Shown: positions 17,241-26,236, numbered from the stretch's first letter. The stretch: DNA of 64,000 bases from SHZI01 sp964371995 (GCA_964371995.1 CAYJPG010000005.1:1-64000); one strand, 5' to 3'. Program-made: numbers and translations. The notes: generated from the sequence alone by a model not told the origin.

Positions 17241-18779
17241 ATGAATAGGGTGGTTTTGTTGTCGATGAGTCCGGTAAGAACAGTTGTTCTGGTTCTGCTG
17301 CTGACCTTTAGCGGTGGCCTGCCGGCGCTCGCCGATGAAGCCTTGCCGCGGCCTGCCGGGCTGGAACCCGATATCCGTTTCTGGCGGCAGGTCTTCACGG
17401 AAGTCTCCAGCACGCAGGTGGTTGTCCACGACAACCGCTATCTGGGCGTCGTGTACGAGAAATTCGATATTCCGGCCAGTGCCACCGACTCGACCCGCAG
17501 ACGCATGATGGATGCCGCCGCGGCCAGATACGAAGGCGTACTTAAAGCGCTGGCCGCCGGCAAGCGTACCGGCTTGAGTACCGAAGAGGCGCGCGTGCTG
17601 GCGCTGTGGTCCGGGCGTGCCGATAACGACAGCCTGCGCGCAGCCGCCGGCCGGGTCAGAACCCAGCAGGGGCTGGCCGACCGTTTTCAGCAGGGCGTGG
17701 TGCGTGCAGGGCGCTGGAAGGACCATATCCAGCTGAATCTGCGTGAAGCCGGCGTGCCCGAGAGTCTGGCGGCACTGCCGCATGTCGAGTCTTCATTCGA
17801 TCCGGAAGCCCGATCCTTTGTCGGCGCTGCGGGTCTGTGGCAGTTCACTGCGGGGACCGGACGCAACTACATGCGTATCGATCAGGTGGTCGATGAACGC
17901 CGCGATCCGTTCCGCTCCAGTGAAGCTGCGGCGCGGCTATTGCGTTCCAACTACCTTGCCCTGCAATCCTGGCCGCTGGCGATTACCGCCTACAACCATG
18001 GTGCCGGAGGCATGCGGCGTGCCATACGTGAAATGGGCACGACCGACATTGAGCCGATCGTCCGCAATTACGACGGGCCTTCCTTTGGATTTGCTTCACG
18101 TAACTTCTATGTTTCCTTTCTGGCCGCTGATGAAGTCGATCGCAACCCGCAGAAGTTTTTCGGCAACCTTCAGCCCGAACCGGCCGAGCGCGGCACGACG
18201 ATCGTTCTGGCTGACCATGTGCGGGCGGATACGCTGGAGCGCAGCCTCGGTGTTTCGCGTGAGACCCTGCAGACCTACAATCCGGCTCTCCTGTCACCGG
18301 TCTGGTCCGGTCGCAGGGAGGTCCCGCGTGGTTTCACCCTGCGCTTGCCTGAGGGCGCGGCCGATGCAAAGACGGTGGCCCGGCTGGCCGCTGCTGATCC
18401 GGAGGCCGAGCGCGAGCGGGCACGGAAGGCGGCGCTCAGCGCTGCGACACACCGCGTGAGCAGCGGTGAGACCCTGTCCGGAATTGCACAGCGTTATGGC
18501 ACCTCGCCATCACGGCTCGCTGAACTCAATAGTCTCTCGAAAAAGAACCTGATCCGCGTCGGCCAGGTGCTGAAGCTGCCGGGCGATGCACGCGCTGGTA
18601 CCAGCCCGGGCGGGAACCCCTCAACCTATGTAGTCAAACGCGGTGATTCACTGGGCAGTATTGCCAAACGTACCGGTGTGACGCAGCGCCAGCTTATGGC
18701 GTTTAATTCGCTGGATAATCCGCACCGCATCTATCCCGGCCAGCGTTTGCGGCTGACGGCCGCGCCCGGAGGCGGCTGA
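17241..18779 (+). CDS. Membrane-bound lytic murein transglycosylase, MltD-like, with two LysM domains
   Basis: A 512-residue exported enzyme. Signal peptide at about residues 1-32 (TVVLVLLLTFSG). The SLT domain at about 170-300 contains LPHVESSFDPEA (catalytic Glu) followed by GAAGLWQFTAGTGR and NHGAGGM, as in MltD. Two LysM repeats at the C-terminus (about 405-450 and 460-505: HRVSSGETLSGIAQRYG and YVVKRGDSLGSIAKRTG) bind peptidoglycan. No lipobox cysteine is seen, unlike E. coli MltD. The ATG at 17241 was chosen for the signal peptide; an ATG eight codons later is also possible. The L,D-transpeptidase-fold gene follows after three bases. Confidence 0.88.
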   Translation: MNRVVLLSMSPVRTVVLVLLLTFSGGLPALADEALPRPAGLEPDIRFWRQVFTEVSSTQVVVHDNRYLGVVYEKFDIPASATDSTRRRMMDAAAARYEGVLKALAAGKRTGLSTEEARVLALWSGRADNDSLRAAAGRVRTQQGLADRFQQGVVRAGRWKDHIQLNLREAGVPESLAALPHVESSFDPEARSFVGAAGLWQFTAGTGRNYMRIDQVVDERRDPFRSSEAAARLLRSNYLALQSWPLAITAYNHGAGGMRRAIREMGTTDIEPIVRNYDGPSFGFASRNFYVSFLAADEVDRNPQKFFGNLQPEPAERGTTIVLADHVRADTLERSLGVSRETLQTYNPALLSPVWSGRREVPRGFTLRLPEGAADAKTVARLAAADPEAERERARKAALSAATHRVSSGETLSGIAQRYGTSPSRLAELNSLSKKNLIRVGQVLKLPGDARAGTSPGGNPSTYVVKRGDSLGSIAKRTGVTQRQLMAFNSLDNPHRIYPGQRLRLTAAPGGG

Positions 18780-18782
18780 GTT

Positions 18783-19298
18783 ATGGTCTCGTGGCGTATC
18801 TTGCTGAACAGCTGTTGTGCCGCTGTGCTGACCGGCCTGTTGCTGTCGGCCAGCGCCAGTGCCTCGACACTGGAGGTTGCCGACCGGATCGTGGTGCACA
18901 AGTCCGAACGCAAGCTCCTGCTGCTGCGGGGTGAGCGGGTTCTGCGCAGCATCGATGTCGCCCTTGGCCTGTCACCGACGGGGCCGAAACTCCGGGAAGG
19001 CGACTTCCGCACGCCCGAGGGCAGTTACCGGCTCGCCGGGCGCAATGTGAACAGCGACTACTACCTCGCCCTGAAGGTCTCCTATCCGAATCCGGTCGAC
19101 CAGCAGCGTGCGGCGGCCGAAGGCGTGTCGCCCGGTGGTCTGATCATGATCCATGGCCAGCCGAACCGGCCGACGAAGCCCCTCGAGTATTACCAGAAGA
19201 ACGACTGGACCAACGGCTGCATCGCCGTTTCCAATTCCGATATGGTGGATATCTGGCTGATGACGCCTGACGATACGCCGATCCAGATCCTGCCCTGA
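18783..19298 (+). CDS. L,D-transpeptidase (YkuD-fold) family protein
   Basis: A 171-residue exported protein with a signal peptide (residues about 1-27, cleavage near SASAS). The YkuD catalytic core is at the C-terminus: IMIHGQPN, then DWTNGCIAVSNSDM near residues 139-152 with the catalytic Cys. The usual motif is SHGC; here TNGC, a form found in the YafK/DpaA-like group, which in E. coli cleaves the Lpp-peptidoglycan bond rather than forming cross-links. Which activity applies is not settled by sequence. It sits between the MltD-like gene (3-base gap) and ppnN, which starts immediately after its stop codon. Confidence 0.85.
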   Translation: MVSWRILLNSCCAAVLTGLLLSASASASTLEVADRIVVHKSERKLLLLRGERVLRSIDVALGLSPTGPKLREGDFRTPEGSYRLAGRNVNSDYYLALKVSYPNPVDQQRAAAEGVSPGGLIMIHGQPNRPTKPLEYYQKNDWTNGCIAVSNSDMVDIWLMTPDDTPIQILP

Positions 19299-20666
19299 AT
19301 GAAATCGCGGACCGTTATCGAGGTCATGCCGGAAGGCGCCCTCGAGGTGCTTTCCCAGCATGAGGTCGACCACCTGCGCAGTACCGGCGAGGGCGGCTAT
19401 CACGAGCTGTTGCGCCGCTGCGCGCTCGCGGTGCTGAATTCCGGTGCCGAGACCGACGACACCCGGGAAGTGCTCGAGCGCCACCGGGATTTCGAGATCA
19501 GCATCGTGCAGCAGGATCGCGGCGTGAAGCTCGCGCTCACCGATGCTCCGGAAACCGCCTTTGTCGACGGCCAGATGATCCGCGGCATCCGCGAACTGTT
19601 GTTTGCAGTCCTTCGCGATGTGATCTACATAAACAACGAGTTCACGGTTTCCGGCCAGTTCGACCTCAACAGCACCTACGGCATCACCAATGCGGTCTTT
19701 CACGTTCTGCGCAATGCCGGCGCACTGCGCCCCGGTGCCGACCTCAACGTGGTGGTGTGCTGGGGCGGTCATTCCATCGGTCGCGAGGAATACGAATACA
19801 CGAAGGAGACCGGTTACCAGCTGGGGCTGCGCAAGTTGAACGTATGCACCGGTTGCGGTGCCGGCGCGATGAAGGGACCGATGAAAGGCGCGACCATCGG
19901 CCACGCCAAGCAGCGCATCCGCAACGGCCGCTACATCGGGCTTACCGAGCCCGGCATCATCGCTGCGGAGTCGCCCAATCCGATCGTCAACGAGCTGGTG
20001 ATCATGCCGGATATGGAGAAACGCCTGGAGGGTTTCATCCGCATCGCCCACTCGATAATCATCTTTCCCGGCGGGGTCGGCACCGCGGAGGAGATCCTGT
20101 TTCTGCTTGGCATCCTGCTGCATCCTGATAACGCGGAAATTCCCCTGCCGATGATCCTTACGGGTCCCGAGTCGAGCCGGCCCTACCTGGAACGCATCGA
20201 TGCCTTTATCGGTGCGACGCTCGGGGCCGAAGCGCAGAAGCGCTATTCGATGATCATCGGCGACCCGGCAGCTGTCGCCGCCTGGACGCAGACCAGAATG
20301 CAGCATGTGCGCGATTACCGGCAAAGCCAGAGCGATGCCTACTACTTCAACTGGCGTCTGACCATAGACACGGTGTTTCAGCAGCCATTCGTCGCCACGC
20401 ATGAGGCGATGGCGGCGCTTGAGTTGAGGCGCGATCTGCCGCCCGCGGTGCTGGCAGCGAATCTGCGCCGCGCGTTCTCTGGCATCGTCAGCGGCAATAT
20501 CCGCGAAGAAGGTATCCGTGCGATCGAAGAGTACGGGCCATTCGAGATTCGCGGCGATCGCAGCGTACTTGCTGAACTCGACGGTCTGCTGCGCGCTTTC
20601 GTCGCACAGCACCGCATGCGCCTTCCCGGGCGCGCATATGTGCCCTGCTACCGCGTGGTGATCTGA
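19299..20666 (+). CDS. ppnN: Pyrimidine/purine nucleotide 5'-monophosphate nucleosidase
   Basis: A 455-residue enzyme hydrolysing nucleoside monophosphates to base and ribose 5-phosphate; the length equals E. coli PpnN (YgdH, 454). The central LOG-like Rossmann domain shows NVVVCWGGHSIGREEYEYT and the phosphate-binding FPGGVGTAEEIL near residue 255. The family-specific N-terminal segment (VLRDVIYINNEF) is present. In E. coli the enzyme is stimulated by (p)ppGpp and adjusts nucleotide pools. Its start codon directly follows the stop of the L,D-transpeptidase-fold gene, suggesting cotranscription, although no functional tie is known. Confidence 0.94.
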   Translation: MKSRTVIEVMPEGALEVLSQHEVDHLRSTGEGGYHELLRRCALAVLNSGAETDDTREVLERHRDFEISIVQQDRGVKLALTDAPETAFVDGQMIRGIRELLFAVLRDVIYINNEFTVSGQFDLNSTYGITNAVFHVLRNAGALRPGADLNVVVCWGGHSIGREEYEYTKETGYQLGLRKLNVCTGCGAGAMKGPMKGATIGHAKQRIRNGRYIGLTEPGIIAAESPNPIVNELVIMPDMEKRLEGFIRIAHSIIIFPGGVGTAEEILFLLGILLHPDNAEIPLPMILTGPESSRPYLERIDAFIGATLGAEAQKRYSMIIGDPAAVAAWTQTRMQHVRDYRQSQSDAYYFNWRLTIDTVFQQPFVATHEAMAALELRRDLPPAVLAANLRRAFSGIVSGNIREEGIRAIEEYGPFEIRGDRSVLAELDGLLRAFVAQHRMRLPGRAYVPCYRVVI

Positions 20667-20819
20667 GCGCGATTTTACGAATGCTGCCAGTTTGCGCGAC
20701 GCTGTCGACACCTGCGGTGTGTAGCGTTGGCGGTGCATTTGGCCTGTGAACCAATTCCTTCCGGTAGAGGCAGTGCGCCGCCACGATTCGGCCAACGCTG
20801 AATTCCCGGGAACCCACAT

Positions 20820-21110
20820 ATGACCGATCACAAGAGTCAGTCGCTCAGTTCGCGCTATCCGCAACTGCATGACGACAAATCCGGTGGCACGCAAAATCGC
20901 ATGTCTCCGCAGACCGACCACCGCAGCCCGGGTCTCGTTGCCCAGAATGGCAAGGAGGTCACCAACTGGGAGGCCTACCGGCGATGGCTGAGCCGTGTGC
21001 AGTTGCCGGACAATCGCCGCACCGCGATGGATCCGTCTCTCTATACCTGGAAGGGATACCGGAGCTGGGCGGACAAGGTTCGCCGCGACTGGACTCCCGA
21101 GGAAAAGTAG
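20820..21110 (+). CDS. Hypothetical small hydrophilic protein
   Basis: A predicted 96-residue soluble protein with no signal peptide and no family that I recognise. The N-terminal third is rich in Ser, Gln, His and Asp and looks disordered. The C-terminal part has repeated aromatic/charged blocks, NWEAYRRWLSRVQLP and YTWKGYRSWADKVRRDW, which look like two short related helices (W-x-x-YR-x-W). That internal echo and the position in a long gap between ppnN and htpG favour a real gene. The upstream ribosome-binding sequence (CGGGAA) is weak. Confidence 0.55.
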   Translation: MTDHKSQSLSSRYPQLHDDKSGGTQNRMSPQTDHRSPGLVAQNGKEVTNWEAYRRWLSRVQLPDNRRTAMDPSLYTWKGYRSWADKVRRDWTPEEK

Positions 21111-21155
21111 TCGACTTTGCGCCGGAGGTTTCCGGCCCTGCACCAAAACCAGAAA

Positions 21156-21374
21156 ATGTCTGACAACGAAAACGAGCAAACTGCTTTCAGGAATGCAGAT
21201 ACCCTGCACCGCAGGGCGTGGATCGACCGGGCAGTGTCGGGTGTCCGCGGGCGTCTGAATGCGGACGACGAGGGTGATCTGGCCGCCGCGCCGCCGCCGC
21301 CGGTGCCTGGCCCCGAGACGCTCCCGGCCGCCCGCCCGCGCCTTTACGTCGTCCGTAACCGGGCGAGCCGCTGA
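21156..21374 (+). CDS. Hypothetical small protein
   Basis: A possible 72-residue protein of unknown function, starting at an ATG 45 bases after the previous stop. It begins acidic (MSDNENEQTAF), continues with an Arg/Asp-rich helix (HRRAWIDRAVSGVRGRL) and ends in a proline-rich stretch and a basic tail. A TTG at 21117 would extend it by 13 residues. No strong ribosome-binding site lies at the right distance. A GC-rich hairpin (about 21375-21398) just after its stop could end transcription before htpG. Confidence 0.4.
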   Translation: MSDNENEQTAFRNADTLHRRAWIDRAVSGVRGRLNADDEGDLAAAPPPPVPGPETLPAARPRLYVVRNRASR

Positions 21375-21399
21375 AGCAGGGCCGTTTTCCGGCCTGCTC

Positions 21400-21427
21400 C
21401 TTGAATTTCCGGCAACTGCCCTTATAA
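21400..21427 (+). promoter_or_regulatory. Candidate heat-shock (sigma-32 type) promoter of htpG
   Basis: CTTGAA at 21400-21405, then 13 bases, then CCCTTATAA from 21419. This resembles the sigma-32 consensus CTTGAA / CCCCATNTA with its 13-17 base spacer. It lies about 65-90 bases upstream of htpG, a classical heat-shock gene. Confidence 0.55.
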
Positions 21428-21490
21428 AGGCAGTTCACCGGAGCGGCGCTCGAGCCTGCTCCCTGAAGAAAACGCAGGCCAGGTACTTCC

Positions 21491-23383
21491 ATGACAGTCG
21501 AGACACGTGAAACCCACGGTTTTCAGGCCGAGGTGCAGAAGCTCCTGCACCTCATGGTGCATTCGCTCTACAGCAATCGCGAGATCTTTCTCCGTGAGCT
21601 GATCTCCAACGCTTCTGATGCTGCCGACCGGCTGCGCTTCGAGGCGATTTCTGCGCCGGAGCTGCTCGATCCCGATCCGGAACTGAAGATACGCATCGAA
21701 TTCGATACTGAAGCGCGCACCGTTTCCATAGAAGACAACGGCATCGGCATGTCGCGCGAGGAAGCGATCCGTCAGCTGGGCACGATTGCGCGCTCCGGCA
21801 CCGGCGACTTCCTGAGCAAGATGACCGGTGAGCAGCGCCGCGATGCCAACCTGATCGGTCAGTTCGGTGTGGGCTTTTATTCGGCTTTCATTGTCGCCGA
21901 CCGGGTCGAAGTGCTGACCCGTCGCGCCGGCACACCCGACAGCGAGGGCGTCCGCTGGGAATCCGATGGCCAGGGCGAGTTCAGTATCGAGACCATCGAT
22001 CGTCCGCAACGCGGCACACGGGTCACGTTGCACCTGCGCGAAGACGCTGCCGAGTTTGCTGACGAGTTCCGTTTGCGTGCGCTGATCCGCAAGTATTCAG
22101 ATCACATTGCGTTTCCGGTGTTGATGAAGGGCAAGACCAGCGAGGAGGGCGAGGCACAGGAGGAATCGGCGAATACCGCCAGGGCACTCTGGACCCGCCC
22201 GCGCACCGAAGTCAGCGAAGACGAATATCTCGAGTTCTACAAGCACATCGGTCATGACTTCCAGGACCCGCTGGTCTGGAGCCACAACAAGGTAGAGGGC
22301 AAGCACGAATACATCAGCCTGCTCTACATACCGGCGCATGCACCCTGGGATATGTGGAACCGGTCGGGCTCACGGCATCTCAAGCTCTATGTGAAGCGCG
22401 TCTTCATCATGGACGATGCCGAGCAGTTTTTGCCGCTGTACCTGCGCTTCGTGCGCGGCGTCGTCGATTCCAGCGACCTGTCGCTAAACGTATCACGCGA
22501 ACTGCTGCAGCAGGATGCCGTCGTCGAAACCATGCGCGGGGCGATTACCCGGCGTGTACTCGATACGCTCGACAAGCTGGCCAAGGAAGAGCCGGAAAAA
22601 TATGCCACTTTCTGGAAGGAATTCGGTCGCGTACTGAAGGAAGGTCCGGCGGAAGATCCGGGTAACCGGCAGCGCATCGCGGCGCTGCTGCGTTTCAGCT
22701 CCACTGCAGACGATAATCCGGTTCCGGTCCGGTCACTTGCGGACTATGTGGCTGCGCGCAATACGGCGGCTGAAGATCCGCTGGCCAGCCAGAAAGTCAT
22801 CTGGTACCTGACCGCTGACAGCTTCAATGCGGCGCGCTCCAGCCCGCATCTGGAAGTGTTCCGCAAGAGCGGCATCGAGGTACTGCTGCTCACCGACAAT
22901 ATCGACGAGTGGCTTGTCAGCCATCTGCATGAGTTCGACGGCTGGGAGTTTCGCGATGTGAAGCGCGGTGACCTGCCTGCCGGGAATACCGCGCAGGAAG
23001 GCGAAGAGGAGAAGCCGGCCGCAACCGAACACAGTGCGCTGATCGAGCGTTTGAAAAAGCAGCTTGATACCCAGGTCTCTGAAGTCCGCGCCACGACCCG
23101 GCTCACCGAGTCCCCCGCCTGCCTGGTGCTCGGCGAGCATGAACTGGGCGCACAGATGCGCAAGCTGATGCAGGCTACCGGTCAGACGGTACCCGGGACC
23201 AAACCGATCCTGGAGATCAACCCCGCACACCCGCTGCTGCGGCGTCTCGATGAACAGCAGGATGAGGCGCGTTTTGCCGATCTCGCCCAGTTAATCTTCG
23301 ACCAGGCGAGTCTCGCCGAAGGCGGCCAGCTCGACGATCCCGGCGCTTTCGTACAGCGGCTGAACCGGATTCTGCTGGGCTAG
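21491..23383 (+). CDS. htpG: Molecular chaperone HtpG (bacterial Hsp90)
   Basis: A 630-residue cytosolic ATP-dependent chaperone. The GHKL ATPase domain is at residues 1-230, with ELISNASDAADRLRF (about 37-51), DNGIGMS and the lid/Gly loop IGQFGVGFYSAF. Middle-domain signatures such as YIPAHAPWDMWN and SRELLQQD follow, and the C-terminal dimerisation domain is complete. Length is normal. A sigma-32-like promoter lies upstream. Its last four bases overlap the convergent CoA-binding protein gene. Confidence 0.97.
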   Translation: MTVETRETHGFQAEVQKLLHLMVHSLYSNREIFLRELISNASDAADRLRFEAISAPELLDPDPELKIRIEFDTEARTVSIEDNGIGMSREEAIRQLGTIARSGTGDFLSKMTGEQRRDANLIGQFGVGFYSAFIVADRVEVLTRRAGTPDSEGVRWESDGQGEFSIETIDRPQRGTRVTLHLREDAAEFADEFRLRALIRKYSDHIAFPVLMKGKTSEEGEAQEESANTARALWTRPRTEVSEDEYLEFYKHIGHDFQDPLVWSHNKVEGKHEYISLLYIPAHAPWDMWNRSGSRHLKLYVKRVFIMDDAEQFLPLYLRFVRGVVDSSDLSLNVSRELLQQDAVVETMRGAITRRVLDTLDKLAKEEPEKYATFWKEFGRVLKEGPAEDPGNRQRIAALLRFSSTADDNPVPVRSLADYVAARNTAAEDPLASQKVIWYLTADSFNAARSSPHLEVFRKSGIEVLLLTDNIDEWLVSHLHEFDGWEFRDVKRGDLPAGNTAQEGEEEKPAATEHSALIERLKKQLDTQVSEVRATTRLTESPACLVLGEHELGAQMRKLMQATGQTVPGTKPILEINPAHPLLRRLDEQQDEARFADLAQLIFDQASLAEGGQLDDPGAFVQRLNRILLG

Positions 23384-23811
23384 CCCAGTCCCAGGCGCCC
23401 CCACTCGATGGCGGGGCAGCGGTCCATGATGACCGTGAGCCCGGCCTGACGGCCGCGCTCTGCGGCGGCCTCGTTGACGACGTCGAGCTGCATCCACACG
23501 GCTTTCGCACCGATGGCGATGGCCTCGTCGACTACCGGACCGGCGGCCGCAGAGTTGCGGAACACATCGACGAGATCGACCGCCACGGGAATACCTGTAA
23601 GGTTTGCGTAGACGGTTTCGCCAAGCAGCATCTCGCCGGCGTGACCGGGATTGACCGGAATGCAACGGTAGCCCTTGCCTTGCAGAAAACGCATCACGCC
23701 GTGCGAGGCACGGTGGGGTTTGGGGGAGGCACCGACCACCGCGATGGTCCTCGCGTCGTGCAGGGTCGCGACGATCACTTCGTCAGGCGTGGAATCAGTC
23801 ATATGCCCCAT
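23380..23811 (-). CDS. yccU: CoA-binding domain protein, YccU-like
   Basis: A 143-residue protein consisting of one CoA-binding Rossmann domain. The dinucleotide/CoA loop is TIAVVGASPKPHRASHGV near residues 22-39; the later segments VDLVDVFRN and KAVWMQLDVVNE fit the family. YccU-type proteins bind CoA in vitro, but their physiological role is unknown. The ATG at 23811 follows a GAGG sequence closely; a second ATG three codons later is possible. It is convergent with htpG, overlapping it by four bases at the stops. Confidence 0.85.
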   Translation of the reverse strand: MGHMTDSTPDEVIVATLHDARTIAVVGASPKPHRASHGVMRFLQGKGYRCIPVNPGHAGEMLLGETVYANLTGIPVAVDLVDVFRNSAAAGPVVDEAIAIGAKAVWMQLDVVNEAAAERGRQAGLTVIMDRCPAIEWGRLGLG

Positions 23812-23996
23812 GCTGCCTCAGGTGGCACGTCTCTGCACCGGCTTCTCTTGGTATGGCGCGGTCGGCAGGGCTGACTGGTCATTCGACATAAGAGGTCGCG
23901 CACCCGCCGCGCTATTGACAGTAAATATCCTGCCGGCGCAGAGTTTGCGCAACAACGAAAACACGGATGTGCCCACAGGAATCCCGGAGTGTTGTC

Positions 23997-24935
23997 ATGC
24001 GCAAGCTCGCTCGGTATCGTCTGCTCGGTGCGGTAGTCCTGCTTGGTATCCCCTTCGTTTTGATGGCCGCGCCCACCCCGGTCGGCGAATGGTTGTTTAA
24101 TGAGACGGGCACGCTCGCCAATTCCACGGGAAGCAATACAGCGCTGGACCTGACCCTGCGTAATCAAACCGGTGCGGTCGCCGACATGCACTCGGCGGAC
24201 GGACTGGGTGTTACAGGACTCGCCGGCGATCGCGCCTTTGACAACCGCGGTGCGACGAACATGGGTGTGGGGCCCAGCGGTCGCGCGGATATTGCGGACA
24301 GTGCATCAAACGTGCTGGACAGCCTGACCAACTTCACGCTGGCGGGCTGGTTCCGTACCGATCCCACTGCAAGCGGCACTGGCGCGGGCTGGCTGTTCAA
24401 CAACTACCTGTACTCGCCGGGTACCGGCTTTACCGGCTACGGCTTGTACTACACGGATGGCCAGCTCCGGGTGGTTTCTGGTCACTACAGTGGCTATGAC
24501 CTCGCGATGTCGACCCCGGGAGCCTATGCCGGCAGCGATACATGGATATTCTTTGCCGCGGTGTACAAGGGTTCGGGGGCCTGCCCGGCCAATTGTCCTT
24601 CAGTCACTTTCTATACTGGCACGAGAGGCAGCCCTGTGACACTGGTCAATACAGTGAGCGGCAACGGCATATTCCAGGGCGGCGCGCCATATCCGGAGGG
24701 CCAGTATTTCACGCTTGGCAGTACCTCGTATTTTAGCGGTGGCAATATCGTAACCGGCTCGCCATTTGACGGGCTGCTCGATGACATGCGTATCTATAAT
24801 TCCATCCTGACAGCAAGCGACGTGGAAAGCGTCCGCTCCCTCGCGGCGGTGCCAGTGCCCGCGGCTGCCTGGCTGTTCATGTCAGCGCTTGGTGCTCTGC
24901 CGGTATCAAGGCGGAACGGCCAGCGATTCCTCTGA
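23997..24935 (+). CDS. Secreted LamG-type protein with PEP-CTERM-like sorting signal
   Basis: A 312-residue secreted protein. The ATG at 23997 follows a GGAG ribosome-binding site by eight bases and starts a signal peptide (residues 1-24, cleavage near MAAPTP). The body is a concanavalin/LamG-like fold: GEWLFNETGTLAN near the start, FTLAGWFRTD in the middle and FDGLLDDMRIYNSILTASDV before the C-terminus. The last 25 residues, VPVPAAAWLFMSALGALPV then SRRNGQR, match the PEP-CTERM pattern of motif, hydrophobic helix and basic tail read by exosortase. No exosortase gene lies in the window. Probable role: surface or matrix protein, carbohydrate binding not shown. Confidence 0.75.
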   Translation: MRKLARYRLLGAVVLLGIPFVLMAAPTPVGEWLFNETGTLANSTGSNTALDLTLRNQTGAVADMHSADGLGVTGLAGDRAFDNRGATNMGVGPSGRADIADSASNVLDSLTNFTLAGWFRTDPTASGTGAGWLFNNYLYSPGTGFTGYGLYYTDGQLRVVSGHYSGYDLAMSTPGAYAGSDTWIFFAAVYKGSGACPANCPSVTFYTGTRGSPVTLVNTVSGNGIFQGGAPYPEGQYFTLGSTSYFSGGNIVTGSPFDGLLDDMRIYNSILTASDVESVRSLAAVPVPAAAWLFMSALGALPVSRRNGQRFL

Positions 24936-25101
24936 GCATCCCTTCCGCTCGCTGTCCGCCGGGAATCACGGTGAGGTCCACCGTACAAAAATAATGCCGG
25001 CACTTTTTCCCTTTCCCCGCTGTGCTAACCTCGCTCCCTGCGGCCATAAGGTGGATTTCTTGTCCCGGATGCGCAGTCCGGGCACCTAAACGGGGGCGAT
25101 C

Positions 25102-26205
25102 ATGAGCAAGTATCAGTCGGCGATGTTGAACAATGGTGCGGTACTGGTACCGGGCCTGCTATCAGTTCTGTTGTTGTCGAGCAGCTCGCTGCTGGCAGCT
25201 GATGCGCCAGTGGCGGATCCACGGGAGTTGCCCTATTACATGGTCCCCATTGGCCCGGACGCCGCCGAGGCCTACTGGGCGCCAGACTCCCGCCACCTCA
25301 TTGCCCAGACCCGTGATCCCCGGGCCATAAAGACACTGACCGGCGGCGAAGGCGCGCTGACCTATATCTTCAGCGACGACGGCAAGGACATCTGGGCGGT
25401 CAACGACCGGGGCCAGGATGCCTGCTCGTTCTTCTTCCCGGACGGCAAGCGCATCGTATGGACTTCCACCCGGGACAATATGGATATGCCCGTCGGCAAC
25501 TGGTCCGACTCGGATAACTACCCGCAGGGCGGTGAGCTTTACGTGTCTGACTGGCGCGGCAAGGATATCCGCCGCATGACCAACAACAAGTATTACGAGG
25601 CGGAAGTATCGGTTTCTCCGGACGGCAAGTGGCTCGCCTTCGGGCGCCAGATCGACGGCAACATGGATATCTGGGTCATGAACGCCGACACCGGCGAGGA
25701 ATTCCAGGTAACCCGCACCGACGAGTGGCAGGAGGGCGCCCCGTTTTTCATGCCCGACAACGAACACATCATCTTCCGGGCCTGGAAGCGTTCCGAGTAC
25801 AAGAAAATCAAGCCGACGCCCATGACGATCTTCACCATTCGCAGGGATGGTACCGAATGGCGACGGCACACCTACGATACCGGCATGAACTGGCATCCGA
25901 CGCCGGCCCCGGACGGCCATCACTACGTCTATGTCAAGGCGCTCACGCCGAGCAACTGGGAGATTTACCTGGGCGATCTGGCGGGAGGTGAGCCTCGCCG
26001 GCTGACCTACTACGACAAGCTGGATATGCTTGCCCACATCTCGCCCGACGGCAAGAAAATGAACTGGGGGCGGGCAGTCGGAGCGGGGTTCATGAGCAAT
26101 ATCCGCACCCACGTGATGGACATATCGTCCCTGAACCTGGGCAAGGAAAATTACGTGCCATTTGATCCCGCTTGGGGCGAGGCTATGCCTGCCAGCGCAC
26201 CCTGA
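25102..26205 (+). CDS. Exported PD40/TolB-like beta-propeller protein
   Basis: A 367-residue protein with a signal peptide (residues about 1-33, LLSVLLLSSSSLLAA) and repeated WD40-like/PD40 blades: FSDDGKDIWAVN, FFPDGKRIVWTSTRD, VSPDGKWLAFGRQ, FMPDNEHIIFRAW, APDGHHYVYV and ISPDGKKMNWGRA. These form a beta-propeller like the C-terminal domain of TolB. It lacks the TolB N-terminal domain, so the Tol-Pal system is not implied; the partner is unknown. A ribosome-binding stretch GGGGGCG precedes the ATG. The 166 bases upstream contain a short hairpin (CCCGGA-7-TCCGGG, about 25064-25082). Convergent with sdaA. Confidence 0.72.
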   Translation: MSKYQSAMLNNGAVLVPGLLSVLLLSSSSLLAADAPVADPRELPYYMVPIGPDAAEAYWAPDSRHLIAQTRDPRAIKTLTGGEGALTYIFSDDGKDIWAVNDRGQDACSFFFPDGKRIVWTSTRDNMDMPVGNWSDSDNYPQGGELYVSDWRGKDIRRMTNNKYYEAEVSVSPDGKWLAFGRQIDGNMDIWVMNADTGEEFQVTRTDEWQEGAPFFMPDNEHIIFRAWKRSEYKKIKPTPMTIFTIRRDGTEWRRHTYDTGMNWHPTPAPDGHHYVYVKALTPSNWEIYLGDLAGGEPRRLTYYDKLDMLAHISPDGKKMNWGRAVGAGFMSNIRTHVMDISSLNLGKENYVPFDPAWGEAMPASAP

Positions 26206-26236
26206 TCCGGTATGGCCTGAACCTCTTCATCGATCG

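Noticed and set aside
18972..21209. 745-codon minus-strand open frame opposite ppnN
   Set aside because: It mirrors the codons of the L,D-transpeptidase-fold protein, PpnN and the small hypothetical gene; no family features and no start context.
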